Positions 8,720 to 16,685 of a stretch of 64,000 nucleotides of DNA are shown in pieces. The first letter of the stretch is position 1. Each line of letters starts with the position of its first letter. The notes beneath the pieces were generated by a model that made no database searches, was not told where the DNA came from, and saw only the letters and a list, made by a program, of their open reading frames with translations. Position numbers and translations under genes: made by a program. This stretch comes from Persicitalea sp038235275 (GTDB lineage Bacteria; Bacteroidota; Bacteroidia; Cytophagales; Spirosomataceae), in the NCBI GenBank assembly GCA_038235275.1, contig JBBSUC010000003.1, forward strand, positions 124,001-188,000, read 5' to 3'.

Positions 8720-8783
8720 GAATGAGAGAATGAGAGATTGAGTGGATATTTTATTGATTTTTTATTCTCTCATTCTCTCAATC
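8720..8783. repeat. Word-built hairpin in the nuoM-nuoN gap
   Basis: GAATGAGAGAATGAGAGATT at 8720-8739 pairs with ATTCTCTCATTCTCTCAATC at 8764-8783 (18 of 20 positions), with a 24-base loop. The arms consist of tandem GAATGAGA words. It is located just downstream of the nuoM stop (8796) and upstream of the nuoN start (8704) on the transcribed minus strand, so an mRNA processing, stability or attenuation role is plausible. Confidence 0.7.
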
Positions 8784-8795
8784 ACTAATTCACAA

Positions 8796-10244
8796 TTAGT
8801 TATGTATAAATCTCAAAAGTTGATTGACCGTCGGTTCGGTCATTTCTAAAAACGTGCTGGGATAAATTCCGATCCAGAAAACCATGATGGTCAACGGGAT
8901 GAGTACGGCCCTTTCGCTGATTGTTAGTTCTTTGAAATGCTCGGTAAAATCCGAAGTAGTGCCGAACATCGCTTTCTGGAACATTCTCAACAAATAAACG
9001 GCACTTAGGATGATTGTCAGTCCGGCGATGGCTCCCAGCCAGTTGTTGTACTCGAACACCCCGGCTAATAAAAGAAACTCGCCTACAAAACCGCTGGTAA
9101 GCGGCAGCGCCACGCTGCCCAGCAGCATCACCATAAAATAGACGCTCAGGCGGGGCGACTTTTGCGTAATGCCGCCCAGGTGGTCGAGGTAGCGGGTGTT
9201 GGTCCGGCTAAAAATAATGTCGATGATGAAGAACATGCCCACCACGTTGATGCCATGCGCCAGCATTTGGATTAGAGCCCCCTGCATTCCATTGAGCGTA
9301 GTTGAAAATACCCCAGCGGCCATGAGTCCCACGTGTGCAAAGGATGAGTAAGCCACCAGCCGCTTCATGTCGCGCTGCTGAATGGCGATAATGGAACCAT
9401 ATACAATCCCGATGACCGATAGCACGATAGCGACTGCACCCCATTCGTTCAACGCCAGCGGCGTAATCGGTAGCAGGAGACGAATTAAACCATAAATGCC
9501 CATTTTCAGCATAATGCCCGCCAGCAGCATTGTGGCCGGGGTAGGCGATTCGGTATAAGTATCGGGCTGCCAGGTGTGGAACGGGAAAAGTGGCATTTTA
9601 ATGGCAAAGGCAATGAAAAATGCCCAGAAAACCCAGCCCTGCGCGGCGGGTGCCAGTTGCAGATCGTAAAAGGCCGTGATGGCGGAAGAGTGCGCGCCGG
9701 GCGTTTGGTAATACAAATATACCAGTGCCACCAACATGAACAGGCTACCGAATATGGTATAAACGAAGAACTTGAACGTGACTTGCAGACGATTCTCGCC
9801 GCCCCAAACGGCGGCCAGGAAATAAATCGGAATCAACGCCGCCTCGAAGAAAAGGTAGAAAAGAAAGGCGTCCGTCGTGGTAAAAACGCCCACCAAAGCC
9901 GATTCCATGAACAAAATCAGCGCATAGAAGGCTGCGGGATTCTCGTAATTATGCCCAAAACCTGAAAGGACAATGAGCGGCACCAAGAAGGTCGTGAGCA
10001 GTACCAACAGCATACTGATGCCATCGATGGAAGCGCCAAAGGAGACACCCGCTGTGGGAATCCAGTCGTAATTAAAGCCAAATTGCACCCCGGCGGCCGG
10101 ATTGAACTGCGTCCAGACGAAAACAGCCGTCCCCAGCTCAGCCAAGGCTCCGACCAAAGCAATTTGCTTCGCCTTGCTTCCGCCCAAAAAGAACGTCAGC
10201 AGCCCGGCGGCAAGAGGAATAAGTATGAGGAGAATCGTTAACAT
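8796..10244 (-). CDS. nuoM: NADH-quinone oxidoreductase subunit M
   Basis: A proton-pumping membrane subunit of complex I. It has 482 residues with about 14 hydrophobic segments. The conserved functional region includes FFEAALIPIYFLAAVWGGENR (Glu in TM5, the NuoM signature), AIKMPLFPFHTWQPDTYTES (Lys and His of the broken helix) and MKRLVAYSSFAHVGLMAAG. The length and motifs are normal for NuoM. It lies between nuoL and nuoN on the same strand, with hairpin-bearing gaps of about 90 bases on both sides. These gaps are unusual, because nuo genes often overlap or nearly abut. Confidence 0.97.
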   Translation of the reverse strand: MLTILLILIPLAAGLLTFFLGGSKAKQIALVGALAELGTAVFVWTQFNPAAGVQFGFNYDWIPTAGVSFGASIDGISMLLVLLTTFLVPLIVLSGFGHNYENPAAFYALILFMESALVGVFTTTDAFLFYLFFEAALIPIYFLAAVWGGENRLQVTFKFFVYTIFGSLFMLVALVYLYYQTPGAHSSAITAFYDLQLAPAAQGWVFWAFFIAFAIKMPLFPFHTWQPDTYTESPTPATMLLAGIMLKMGIYGLIRLLLPITPLALNEWGAVAIVLSVIGIVYGSIIAIQQRDMKRLVAYSSFAHVGLMAAGVFSTTLNGMQGALIQMLAHGINVVGMFFIIDIIFSRTNTRYLDHLGGITQKSPRLSVYFMVMLLGSVALPLTSGFVGEFLLLAGVFEYNNWLGAIAGLTIILSAVYLLRMFQKAMFGTTSDFTEHFKELTISERAVLIPLTIMVFWIGIYPSTFLEMTEPTVNQLLRFIHN

Positions 10245-10264
10245 TAACTCAATTTTGAATGAGT

Positions 10265-10325
10265 GAATGATAGAATGATAGAATACTGGACGCGGTGTAA
10301 AAAGTATTCTATCATTCTATCATTC
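10265..10325. repeat. Perfect 23-bp inverted repeat in the nuoL-nuoM gap
   Basis: The arm at 10265-10287 (tandem GAATGATA words) is the exact reverse complement of 10303-10325, with a 15-base loop at 10288-10302. No T-rich tract follows on the minus strand beyond the repeat itself, so this is not a standard intrinsic terminator. It has the same construction as the hairpin at 8720-8783 but a different word, which argues against simple duplication of one element. Confidence 0.85.
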
Positions 10326-10337
10326 AAAATTCTATCA

Positions 10338-12257
10338 TTATTTTAAAAGCAAGTTCCAAAACAGCACCACCATAATCCCCACAACCATCGCGAAGACGTA
10401 ATAGCCGATGGAGCCAGTTTGGGTTTGGCGGCCCAGGTTGGCTAGTCCTTTGACCAGTTTGCCCGTGCCTTCCACAAAAAGGTCGATAAAAAACTCGCCG
10501 AAACTTACCAGTAGTACGGAAAGCGTCTTCATGGGTTTTACAAAAACAGTATCGTAGAGTTCGTCGATGTAGTATTTATGGTACACCACGTTTTCCACGC
10601 CTGTTCGTGTTTCGGACTCGGGAGCAGGTACTGCGCTTTTGCTGATGTACATTACGTAGGCTACCACGGCGGCAATTAATGCCACGCCTACCGAGACGCC
10701 CATAAGCGTGAATTCTTCTGAATGCGAAAGCGCCGTGGCCGCGAAAGCTTCAGGGTTCACCTGCCGCGCCGCGTCGAACAGCGGACTCATGAATTCAGCC
10801 AGTTGGTGCGTACCACCCAATGCTTCGGGGACGCCGATGAAGCCGCCGACCGCCGAGAGAACCGCCAGAATCATCAACGGAATTGTCATGGAAGCGGGCG
10901 ATTCGTGCAGGTGGTGTTCCTGCTCTTGCGTTCCCCGAAAAGAGCCGAAGAAAGTCAGGAACAGCAGCCGGAACATATAAAAAGAGGTCATAGCTGAACC
11001 CAGCACGCCAATGCCCCACAGCAGTTTATTATGTTCAAAAGCATGGGCCAGAATCTCGTCTTTGGAGAAAAAGCCCGCAAAGGGCGGCAGTCCGGCGATG
11101 GCCCAGGTGGCTACGGCGAAAGTGATGAACGTGATCGGCAGTTTTTTGCGCAGCCCACCCATGAAGCGGATATCCTGCTCGTCGGACATGGCGTGAATCA
11201 CGCTACCCGCGCCGAGGAAAAGTAGGGCCTTGAAAAACGCGTGGGTAATGACGTGGAACATGGACGCCGAGTAGGCCATTACGCCCAAACCCAGGAACAT
11301 ATAGCCCAATTGGCTCACCGTGGAGTAAGCCAGTACCTTTTTGATGTCGTTTTGCAAAATGCCAATCGAGGCCGCAAACAAAGCCGTCACCGCGCCGACG
11401 ATCGCCACCATTTCCAGCGTTTCGGGAGCCAGCGTGTAGAGGACGTTAGAGCGAATGACCATGTAAATCCCCGCCGTCACCATCGTGGCGGCGTGGATCA
11501 GGGCCGATACGGGCGTGGGGCCGGCCATCGCGTCGGGCAGCCAGGTGTAGAGTGGAATCTGCGCCGACTTGCCCATCGCCCCCACGAACAGCAGCATCGT
11601 GATGGCGAATACGACGTGGTCACCCACGGGCAAGCCGGTAGCCTGGCGAAAAACTTCGGTGTATTCCACCGTGCCGAAGGCGTGAATGATCGTGAAAATA
11701 CCGAGTAAAAAGCCCAAGTCCCCAATGCGGTTCATGATGAAGGCTTTGCGGGCGGCGTTGTTGAAGTCGGTGTTTTTATTCCAAAAACCGATCAACAGAT
11801 ACGAGCAAAGCCCCACGCCTTCCCAACCGATAAACATGATGACGTAGTTGGAACCCAGCACCAGCAACAGCATGAAGAACAGGAACAGGTTCAGGAAGGA
11901 GAAGAACTTCCCAACACCTGGATCATGCTTCATGTAGCCGATGGAATAAATGTGAATCAGCGATCCCACGCCCGTAATAATCATCAGCATCAACAGCGAC
12001 AACTGGTCGATCTGAAACGAAAATGGGATATTCAATTCACCAACTTTAATCCAGTCGAACAACGAAACGATCATTGGCTGGCTGCCGGCCTCCTTGAAGG
12101 CAAAAAGCACCGCCACCGAGGCAGCAAAACTTCCCAAAGCCGCTAACGAGCCAATCAGCCCGACGGCCCCTTTCGGAATATGACGAAACCCGATCCCATT
12201 GATCATAAATCCGATCAGGGGTAAGAGTGGAATCAGGATTAGTAAGGTAATAGGCAT
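10338..12257 (-). CDS. nuoL: NADH-quinone oxidoreductase subunit L
   Basis: The largest antiporter-like subunit of complex I. At the far end of the membrane arm it pumps protons and carries the long lateral helix. It has 639 residues. The core motifs are GWEGVGLCSYLLIGFW (Glu of TM5), GKSAQIPLYTWLPDAMAGPT (Lys and His region), PVSALIHAATMVTAG and KKVLAYSTVSQLGYMF. The C-terminal extension includes the lateral helix and ends in a further transmembrane segment (residues about 615-637), as expected. It starts 51 bases downstream of nuoK on the same strand. Confidence 0.97.
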   Translation of the reverse strand: MPITLLILIPLLPLIGFMINGIGFRHIPKGAVGLIGSLAALGSFAASVAVLFAFKEAGSQPMIVSLFDWIKVGELNIPFSFQIDQLSLLMLMIITGVGSLIHIYSIGYMKHDPGVGKFFSFLNLFLFFMLLLVLGSNYVIMFIGWEGVGLCSYLLIGFWNKNTDFNNAARKAFIMNRIGDLGFLLGIFTIIHAFGTVEYTEVFRQATGLPVGDHVVFAITMLLFVGAMGKSAQIPLYTWLPDAMAGPTPVSALIHAATMVTAGIYMVIRSNVLYTLAPETLEMVAIVGAVTALFAASIGILQNDIKKVLAYSTVSQLGYMFLGLGVMAYSASMFHVITHAFFKALLFLGAGSVIHAMSDEQDIRFMGGLRKKLPITFITFAVATWAIAGLPPFAGFFSKDEILAHAFEHNKLLWGIGVLGSAMTSFYMFRLLFLTFFGSFRGTQEQEHHLHESPASMTIPLMILAVLSAVGGFIGVPEALGGTHQLAEFMSPLFDAARQVNPEAFAATALSHSEEFTLMGVSVGVALIAAVVAYVMYISKSAVPAPESETRTGVENVVYHKYYIDELYDTVFVKPMKTLSVLLVSFGEFFIDLFVEGTGKLVKGLANLGRQTQTGSIGYYVFAMVVGIMVVLFWNLLLK

Positions 12258-12308
12258 AAATAATGATGAGTGATGAAAGATGAATGATCCGATCTTGCGG
12301 ACATCATC

Positions 12309-12644
12309 TTAACCCTTCAATTTATTCAGGAACCCGATATCGATTGTCCTCGTATTTCGGTAGATCATCACGATAATGGCCAGGCCGACGGCCACCTCAG
12401 CGGCGGCTACAGCCATAATGAAGAAGACAAAAACCTGGGCAGAAGGGTCGGACTTGTAGGAAGAAAAAGCAATCAGCATCAAATTGACTGAATTGAGCAT
12501 CAGCTCCACCGACATGAAAATAACGATGGCATTGCGGCGAATCAGAACGCCCAAGATGCCGATCACGAAAAGAGCCGTGCTGAGAATCAAGTAGCTTTTG
12601 AGCGGAATAAGTTGGATTATATCCGGTATCGAAGGTTCCTGCAT
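12309..12644 (-). CDS. nuoK: NADH-quinone oxidoreductase subunit K
   Basis: A small membrane subunit of complex I with 111 residues and three transmembrane helices. The two buried glutamates typical of NuoK/MrpC proteins are visible in VELMLNSVNLMLIAFS and AAAEVAVGLAIIVMIYR. It is the first nuo gene in this block. The next upstream gene is an exonuclease, not nuoJ, and about 105 bases lie in between, so the K-L-M-N block probably has its own promoter. The remaining nuo genes (A-J) are not in this window. Confidence 0.96.
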   Translation of the reverse strand: MQEPSIPDIIQLIPLKSYLILSTALFVIGILGVLIRRNAIVIFMSVELMLNSVNLMLIAFSSYKSDPSAQVFVFFIMAVAAAEVAVGLAIIVMIYRNTRTIDIGFLNKLKG

Positions 12645-12749
12645 AGGAAAAAGCCGTTGAACGGTTGATTTAGGGGCCCTTTGACCCGTAAAATTCGGGC
12701 AAATTTATAGATAAAAATTCCTTACTCAAGCCTTGAACGCGGGATTATT

Positions 12750-13562
12750 CTACCGCTTCGTCAAAGCGCGGAGTTTGATTTCAGTCAGGCGGCGCTTAGT
12801 ATCGAGCGGAAAGTCGTTTTTGACGATCCAATCGAAAAAAGCAGGTTCTTTTTTCAAGACATCAACTACCTTTTTGCCGTTGTGTTTGCCAAAATTGAAA
12901 ACTTCTTCGCCCTGCTCATTGAAAATCATGCGTCCGGCGAAGTCCACGTTAGGCGAAGCGGTGAGCATGTGAAGCTTGTCCATATCGTTATGGATCGGTA
13001 TGGTTTCGTTACCGTCGTCGTCGGCCACGGCCACATCGGCATAGTGCTTGATTTGGGCGTTGAGTACTTCGTAGGTCGCCAAGGCATCAGCTTCCGCGCC
13101 GTGTGCGCCGATCAGGTCTTTTCCGCAATAAAACTTGTAAGCGGCCGTAAGGTTACGCGGCTCCATAAGATGAAAGATCCGCTGGGCATCGATCAGGCGG
13201 CGGCCTTTGGCATCGAAGTCTACGTCGGCCCGGAGAAATTCCTCCACCAGCATTGGCACGTCGAAGCGGTTGCTGTTGAAGCCCGCCAGGTCGCAGCCTT
13301 CCAGAAACTTCACCAGGTCGCGAGCGATCTGCTTGAAGGTCGGGCAGTCTGCCACATCTTCGTCGTAAATCCCGTGAATCAGGCTGGTTTCCAGCGGAAT
13401 CGGCATTTCGGGATTGAGCCGCCAGGTGCGGACTTCCTCGCTGCCGTTGGGTAGGGCCTTCACAACGGAGACTTCGACAATGCGGTCTTTGGCAATGTTA
13501 ATCCCCGTCGTTTCGAGGTCAAAAAAAGCGAGGGGACGTTTTAGTTTTAGCTGATGAGGCAC
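12750..13562 (-). CDS. 3'-5' exonuclease of the DnaQ/DEDDh family
   Basis: A DEDDh exonuclease (DNA polymerase III epsilon-like fold) of 270 residues that removes 3' nucleotides from DNA or RNA. The first catalytic pair is D15 and E17 in FFDLETTGI; the second motif is GFNSNRFDVPML; the third is GAHGAEADALATYEV (His and Asp). The C-terminal part contains FNFGKHNGKKVVDVLKKEP, a segment common in Cytophagales relatives. I chose a GTG start (complement of 13560-13562, MPHQLKLKRPLAFFDLE). A longer TTG-initiated frame would begin at 13625, inside a probable promoter box (TACCTTCG at 13615-13622), and its extra 21 residues look non-coding. Whether it is a replicative proofreader or a repair/RNA enzyme is not clear. 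Confidence 0.88.
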   Translation of the reverse strand: MPHQLKLKRPLAFFDLETTGINIAKDRIVEVSVVKALPNGSEEVRTWRLNPEMPIPLETSLIHGIYDEDVADCPTFKQIARDLVKFLEGCDLAGFNSNRFDVPMLVEEFLRADVDFDAKGRRLIDAQRIFHLMEPRNLTAAYKFYCGKDLIGAHGAEADALATYEVLNAQIKHYADVAVADDDGNETIPIHNDMDKLHMLTASPNVDFAGRMIFNEQGEEVFNFGKHNGKKVVDVLKKEPAFFDWIVKNDFPLDTKRRLTEIKLRALTKR

Positions 13563-13614
13563 GGGATCTTTTTTAGTTCTTGGTTCAGAGTTCAAAGTTT
13601 TTGGAGTTGGGCCG

Positions 13615-13622
13615 CGAAGGTA
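13615..13622 (-). promoter_or_regulatory. Putative Bacteroidota -7 box for the exonuclease gene
   Basis: TACCTTCG on the minus strand resembles the Bacteroidota -7 element TAnnTTTG (7 of 8). It lies 53 bases upstream of the GTG start at 13562 and supports choosing that start over the TTG at 13625. No clear TTTG -33 element was seen. Confidence 0.4.
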
Positions 13623-13729
13623 CAAGAAAATGTGGTGCGGCCGGACTGGCGATCTGGCTTCCAGCCCGTCTTTTCAAAAATTTATCTCATCGCTAGCTAA
13701 GGCCGATTGGTAAACAACTCTCTGATCTC

Positions 13730-14746
13730 CTACACTAAATTTACCTCCGCCGTCAGCCGAATCCCAAACTTCTCCTCCACCGAATCCTGCACCGCCGCCG
13801 CCAATTCTTTGACCTGCTGACCCCTGCCGCCACCGTGATGCACCAATACCAACGCCTGCCGGTCGTGGACGCCAACTTCTCCCGCGCGATAGCCCTTCCA
13901 ACCCGCCTGCTCGATGAGCCAACCCGCCGGAACTTTAACTTTATCATCGCCGACGGGGTAGCCAGGCAGGGTGGGAAAATTAGATTTTAATGCTTCAAAC
14001 TGCGATTTCGGGATTTCGGGATTCTTGAAAAAACTGCCTGCGTTGCCAATTTGGGTGGGGTCGGGAAGTTTGCTTTGTCGGATCTTAATCACGGCTTCGC
14101 TAATGACCCGTACGGAATGCTTGGGGACGCCCATTTCGTCCAGTATTTTTTGAATATCACCGTAGGAAACGTTGTAAACTGGCTTTTTCTGCAAGCGGAA
14201 CGTGACCGAAGCGATGATGTACTGATCTTTCAAAGTAGTTTTGAACACGCTTTCGCGGTAGCCAAAGGCGCAGGCAGTCGCGTCGAACGTCCGCAAAGTG
14301 CCGGTGGCGGTTTCGACGGCTTCCAGTTCGACAAAAATGTCCTTGATCTCCACGCCGTAGGCCCCGATATTCTGCATGGGAGCCGCGCCCACCGTGCCGG
14401 GAATGAGCGACAGGTTTTCCACGCCGCCGTATCCTTTATCCACGCAATGGAGTACGAATGCGTGCCACTTTTCGCCCGCGCCGACGCGTAACGATACATG
14501 GTCGTCGTCTTCATCAACTACTTCTATTCCTTTGATTTCAATACGAATGACCAGCGCGTCCACGTCTTGTGTGAAAAGTACGTTGCTGCCGCCGCCCAAA
14601 ATCCATTTAGGCGTGGCCGCCCACTGCGGATCGCGCAGCAGTTGCTGCAACTGTTCAGTGGAGGTAATGGCGACGAAATAACGGGCTTTGGCTTCGAATC
14701 CGAAGGTGTTGTAGGGCCGCAGGGATACGTTTTCCTGAATTTCCAT
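13730..14746 (-). CDS. murB: UDP-N-acetylmuramate dehydrogenase
   Basis: An FAD-dependent reductase of cytoplasmic peptidoglycan synthesis: it reduces UDP-GlcNAc-enolpyruvate to UDP-MurNAc with NADPH. It has 338 residues and looks type I (E. coli-like). Motifs: PYNTFGFEAKARYFV (11-25), GGGSNVLFT (51-59), IPGTVGAAPMQNIGAYGVE (115-133), YRES (163-166, active-site Arg), NAGSFFKNP (235-243, catalytic Ser) and the C-terminal AGEVGVHDRQALVLVH (catalytic Glu). A TTG five codons upstream extends the frame, but the ATG at complement 14744-14746 fits the family start (MEIQENVSLRPYNTFG) and lies just below a TACCTTTG box. It is divergent from the SPOR-like lipoprotein gene. Confidence 0.97.
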   Translation of the reverse strand: MEIQENVSLRPYNTFGFEAKARYFVAITSTEQLQQLLRDPQWAATPKWILGGGSNVLFTQDVDALVIRIEIKGIEVVDEDDDHVSLRVGAGEKWHAFVLHCVDKGYGGVENLSLIPGTVGAAPMQNIGAYGVEIKDIFVELEAVETATGTLRTFDATACAFGYRESVFKTTLKDQYIIASVTFRLQKKPVYNVSYGDIQKILDEMGVPKHSVRVISEAVIKIRQSKLPDPTQIGNAGSFFKNPEIPKSQFEALKSNFPTLPGYPVGDDKVKVPAGWLIEQAGWKGYRAGEVGVHDRQALVLVHHGGGRGQQVKELAAAVQDSVEEKFGIRLTAEVNLV

Positions 14747-14765
14747 GAAAGTTTTTTGCAAAAAA

Positions 14766-14773
14766 CAAAGGTA
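14766..14773 (-). promoter_or_regulatory. Putative Bacteroidota -7 box for murB
   Basis: TACCTTTG on the minus strand matches TAnnTTTG exactly and lies 19 bases upstream of the murB ATG. A weak -33-like TTCG is found 21 bases further upstream. Confidence 0.5.
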
Positions 14774-14823
14774 GATAATCGTGACACAAACGCGCGAAGC
14801 CGCTAATTTTATTCGTTTTTTCT

Positions 14824-14831
14824 TATGTTTG
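14824..14831 (+). promoter_or_regulatory. Putative Bacteroidota -7 box for the SPOR-like lipoprotein gene
   Basis: TATGTTTG matches TAnnTTTG exactly and lies 14 bases upstream of the first ATG (14846) and 26 bases upstream of the second (14858). With the murB box it makes a compact divergent promoter region. Confidence 0.45.
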
Positions 14832-14845
14832 TGCGTTATTTCTGA

Positions 14846-15439
14846 ATGACTCTACCGATGATTTTCAAAAAAATACTCCTGTTGCTGCTGATTGCCGCCG
14901 GAACGTGGGGAACGACAAGTTGCGCTAAGAAAACCGTAGGCACTTCGGCCAAAGACCGCTATGAGGACAACCTGGAAAGCGTTCGGCCCCGCTACACTTA
15001 CGTGGAGCCGGTTATCGAAGCCGCCGAACCTCCGAAGGATAAGAAAAAAGACCCCGTCAAGTACCGTCCCACCAAGACCGAAGAGCCACTTTACGTCACC
15101 AAGCGCGTGGAAGCCGTGCTGGACACGATGGCCCGGCAAAATCGCGCCATTCGCTACATCAGCGGCTACCGCGTGCAGCTTTACGTGGGCAACACCCGGC
15201 AGGAGGCCGACGCGGCCAAGTCCTACGTCTATGAGATTTTCCCCGAACTTTATCCCTACATTAGCTATTCGTCACCCACCTACCGGGTCAAGGCCGGAGA
15301 CTTTATGTACCGCGCCGACGCCGACGATTATCTGGAACAAATTCGTCAGCAGTACCCGGCGGCGGTGGTCCTACCCGATCGGGTAGAGATCAAGAAAGGA
15401 CTACAAATCCGGGCGTCCAACGATACGCCCAAATATTAA
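14846..15439 (+). CDS. SPOR-like domain lipoprotein
   Basis: A 197-residue exported lipoprotein. The signal (MIFKKILLLLLIAAGTWGTTSCAKK) ends in a lipobox with Cys near residue 26. A charged linker rich in Pro, Lys and Asp follows. The C-terminal part (about residues 105-185: GYRVQLYVGNTRQEADAAKS, SSPTYRVKAGDFMYRADADD, YPAAVVLPDRVEI) has the pattern of SPOR domains, which bind denuded peptidoglycan glycans. Two ATGs are possible (14846, 14858); the second gives the cleaner signal peptide. Its position next to murB and before gmd fits a cell-envelope role. The peptidoglycan-binding role is inferred from the fold pattern. Confidence 0.8.
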   Translation: MTLPMIFKKILLLLLIAAGTWGTTSCAKKTVGTSAKDRYEDNLESVRPRYTYVEPVIEAAEPPKDKKKDPVKYRPTKTEEPLYVTKRVEAVLDTMARQNRAIRYISGYRVQLYVGNTRQEADAAKSYVYEIFPELYPYISYSSPTYRVKAGDFMYRADADDYLEQIRQQYPAAVVLPDRVEIKKGLQIRASNDTPKY

Positions 15440-15456
15440 TCTATCCTAAAATTTCT

Positions 15457-16569
15457 ATGAAAAAAGCACTCGTTACGGGCATCACCGGGCAAGATGGTGC
15501 CTACCTGGCCGAACTCCTTCTCGAAAAAGGCTACGAAGTCCACGGCATCAAGCGCCGAACCTCGCTGTTTAATACCCAGCGTATTGATCATATCTATGAA
15601 GACCCTCACGAGAAGAACGTTCGGTTTCACCTGCATTACGGTGATCTGAGCGATTCGACCAATATCATCCGCATCATTCAGGATGTGCAGCCCGACGAGA
15701 TCTACAATCTCGGAGCCATGTCGCATGTGCAGGTGAGTTTTGAAGAACCCGAGTACACCGCCAACGTGGACGGCATCGGTACGCTGCGTATTCTGGAAGC
15801 GGTACGGTTACTGGGTCTGACCAAGAAAACCAAGATTTATCAGGCGTCCACCTCCGAACTTTATGGTCTGGTGCAGGAAGTACCTCAATCCGAGACAACG
15901 CCCTTTTACCCGCGCTCGCCCTACGCCGTAGCCAAGATGTACGCTTATTGGATCACGGTCAACTACCGCGAGGCCTATGGGATGTTTGCCGTGAACGGCA
16001 TTCTGTTCAACCACGAGTCGCCATTGCGGGGCGAGACGTTCGTGACGCGCAAAATCACCCGCGCCACCGCTCGCATCGCGCTGGGTTTGCAGGATAAAGT
16101 GTATCTGGGCAACCTCGACGCGCAGCGCGACTGGGGCCACGCCAAGGACTACGTGGAAGCTATGTGGTTAATCCTGCAACAGGAAAAACCCGAAGATTTT
16201 GTAATCGCCACCGGCGAAACCACTCGCATCCGCGACTTCGTCCGCATGGCCTTTGGTGAAGTGGGCGTGGAACTGGAATTCAAAGGGGAAGGTGTAGAAG
16301 AAAAAGGATTTGTGGTCAAATGCAACAACCCCGACTACCAGCTCCCCGTCGGCAAGGAAGTCGTCGCCATCGACGAGCGTTACTTCCGTCCCACCGAGGT
16401 GGAACTTCTCATCGGCGATCCCACTAAATCAAAAACCAAACTAGGCTGGCAACCCAAATACGACCTGAAAGCTCTGGTCAGCGAGATGGTTGCCGCCGAC
16501 GTCGAACTCTTCAAGCAAGATCAACTTCTGGAAAGCAGCGGTCATCGGGTATTAAATTATTTTGAGTAA
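15457..16569 (+). CDS. gmd: GDP-mannose 4,6-dehydratase
   Basis: Converts GDP-D-mannose to GDP-4-keto-6-deoxy-D-mannose, the precursor of GDP-fucose, GDP-rhamnose and related surface sugars. It has 370 residues and an extended-SDR fold. The NADP-binding motif is GITGQDGAYLAE (8-19). The catalytic set is Thr132/Ser133/Glu134 in STSELYG (131-137) and Tyr156-x3-Lys160 in YPRSPYAVAK. NHESPLRGETFVTRKITRA is a strong Gmd signature, and RDWGHAKDYVEAMW follows. It starts 17 bases after the SPOR-like lipoprotein gene and is probably co-transcribed. No GDP-fucose synthase (fcl) is found beside it. Confidence 0.97.
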   Translation: MKKALVTGITGQDGAYLAELLLEKGYEVHGIKRRTSLFNTQRIDHIYEDPHEKNVRFHLHYGDLSDSTNIIRIIQDVQPDEIYNLGAMSHVQVSFEEPEYTANVDGIGTLRILEAVRLLGLTKKTKIYQASTSELYGLVQEVPQSETTPFYPRSPYAVAKMYAYWITVNYREAYGMFAVNGILFNHESPLRGETFVTRKITRATARIALGLQDKVYLGNLDAQRDWGHAKDYVEAMWLILQQEKPEDFVIATGETTRIRDFVRMAFGEVGVELEFKGEGVEEKGFVVKCNNPDYQLPVGKEVVAIDERYFRPTEVELLIGDPTKSKTKLGWQPKYDLKALVSEMVAADVELFKQDQLLESSGHRVLNYFE

Positions 16570-16580
16570 GTGAAGGGAAG

Positions 16581-16642
16581 CACAGAGGCACAAAGTGGGG
16601 CTAATGCCCGAAAGTTCTTAATTAAAACTTTGTGCCTCTGTG
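16581..16642. terminator. Hairpin between convergent gmd and yqgE-like genes
   Basis: CACAGAGGCACAAAGT (16581-16596) is the exact reverse complement of ACTTTGTGCCTCTGTG (16627-16642), with a 30-base loop; ACTTTGTGCCTC is repeated at 16651-16662. It lies between two convergent genes and could act as a bidirectional terminator, though it has no U-tract and a long loop. The words GGCACAAAG/CTTTGTGCC recur at 33801 and, in part, at 24916-24928. Confidence 0.55.
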
Positions 16643-16685
16643 CCTTTGAAACTTTGTGCCTCAAGACTTTTATGCTTCGACAGCC

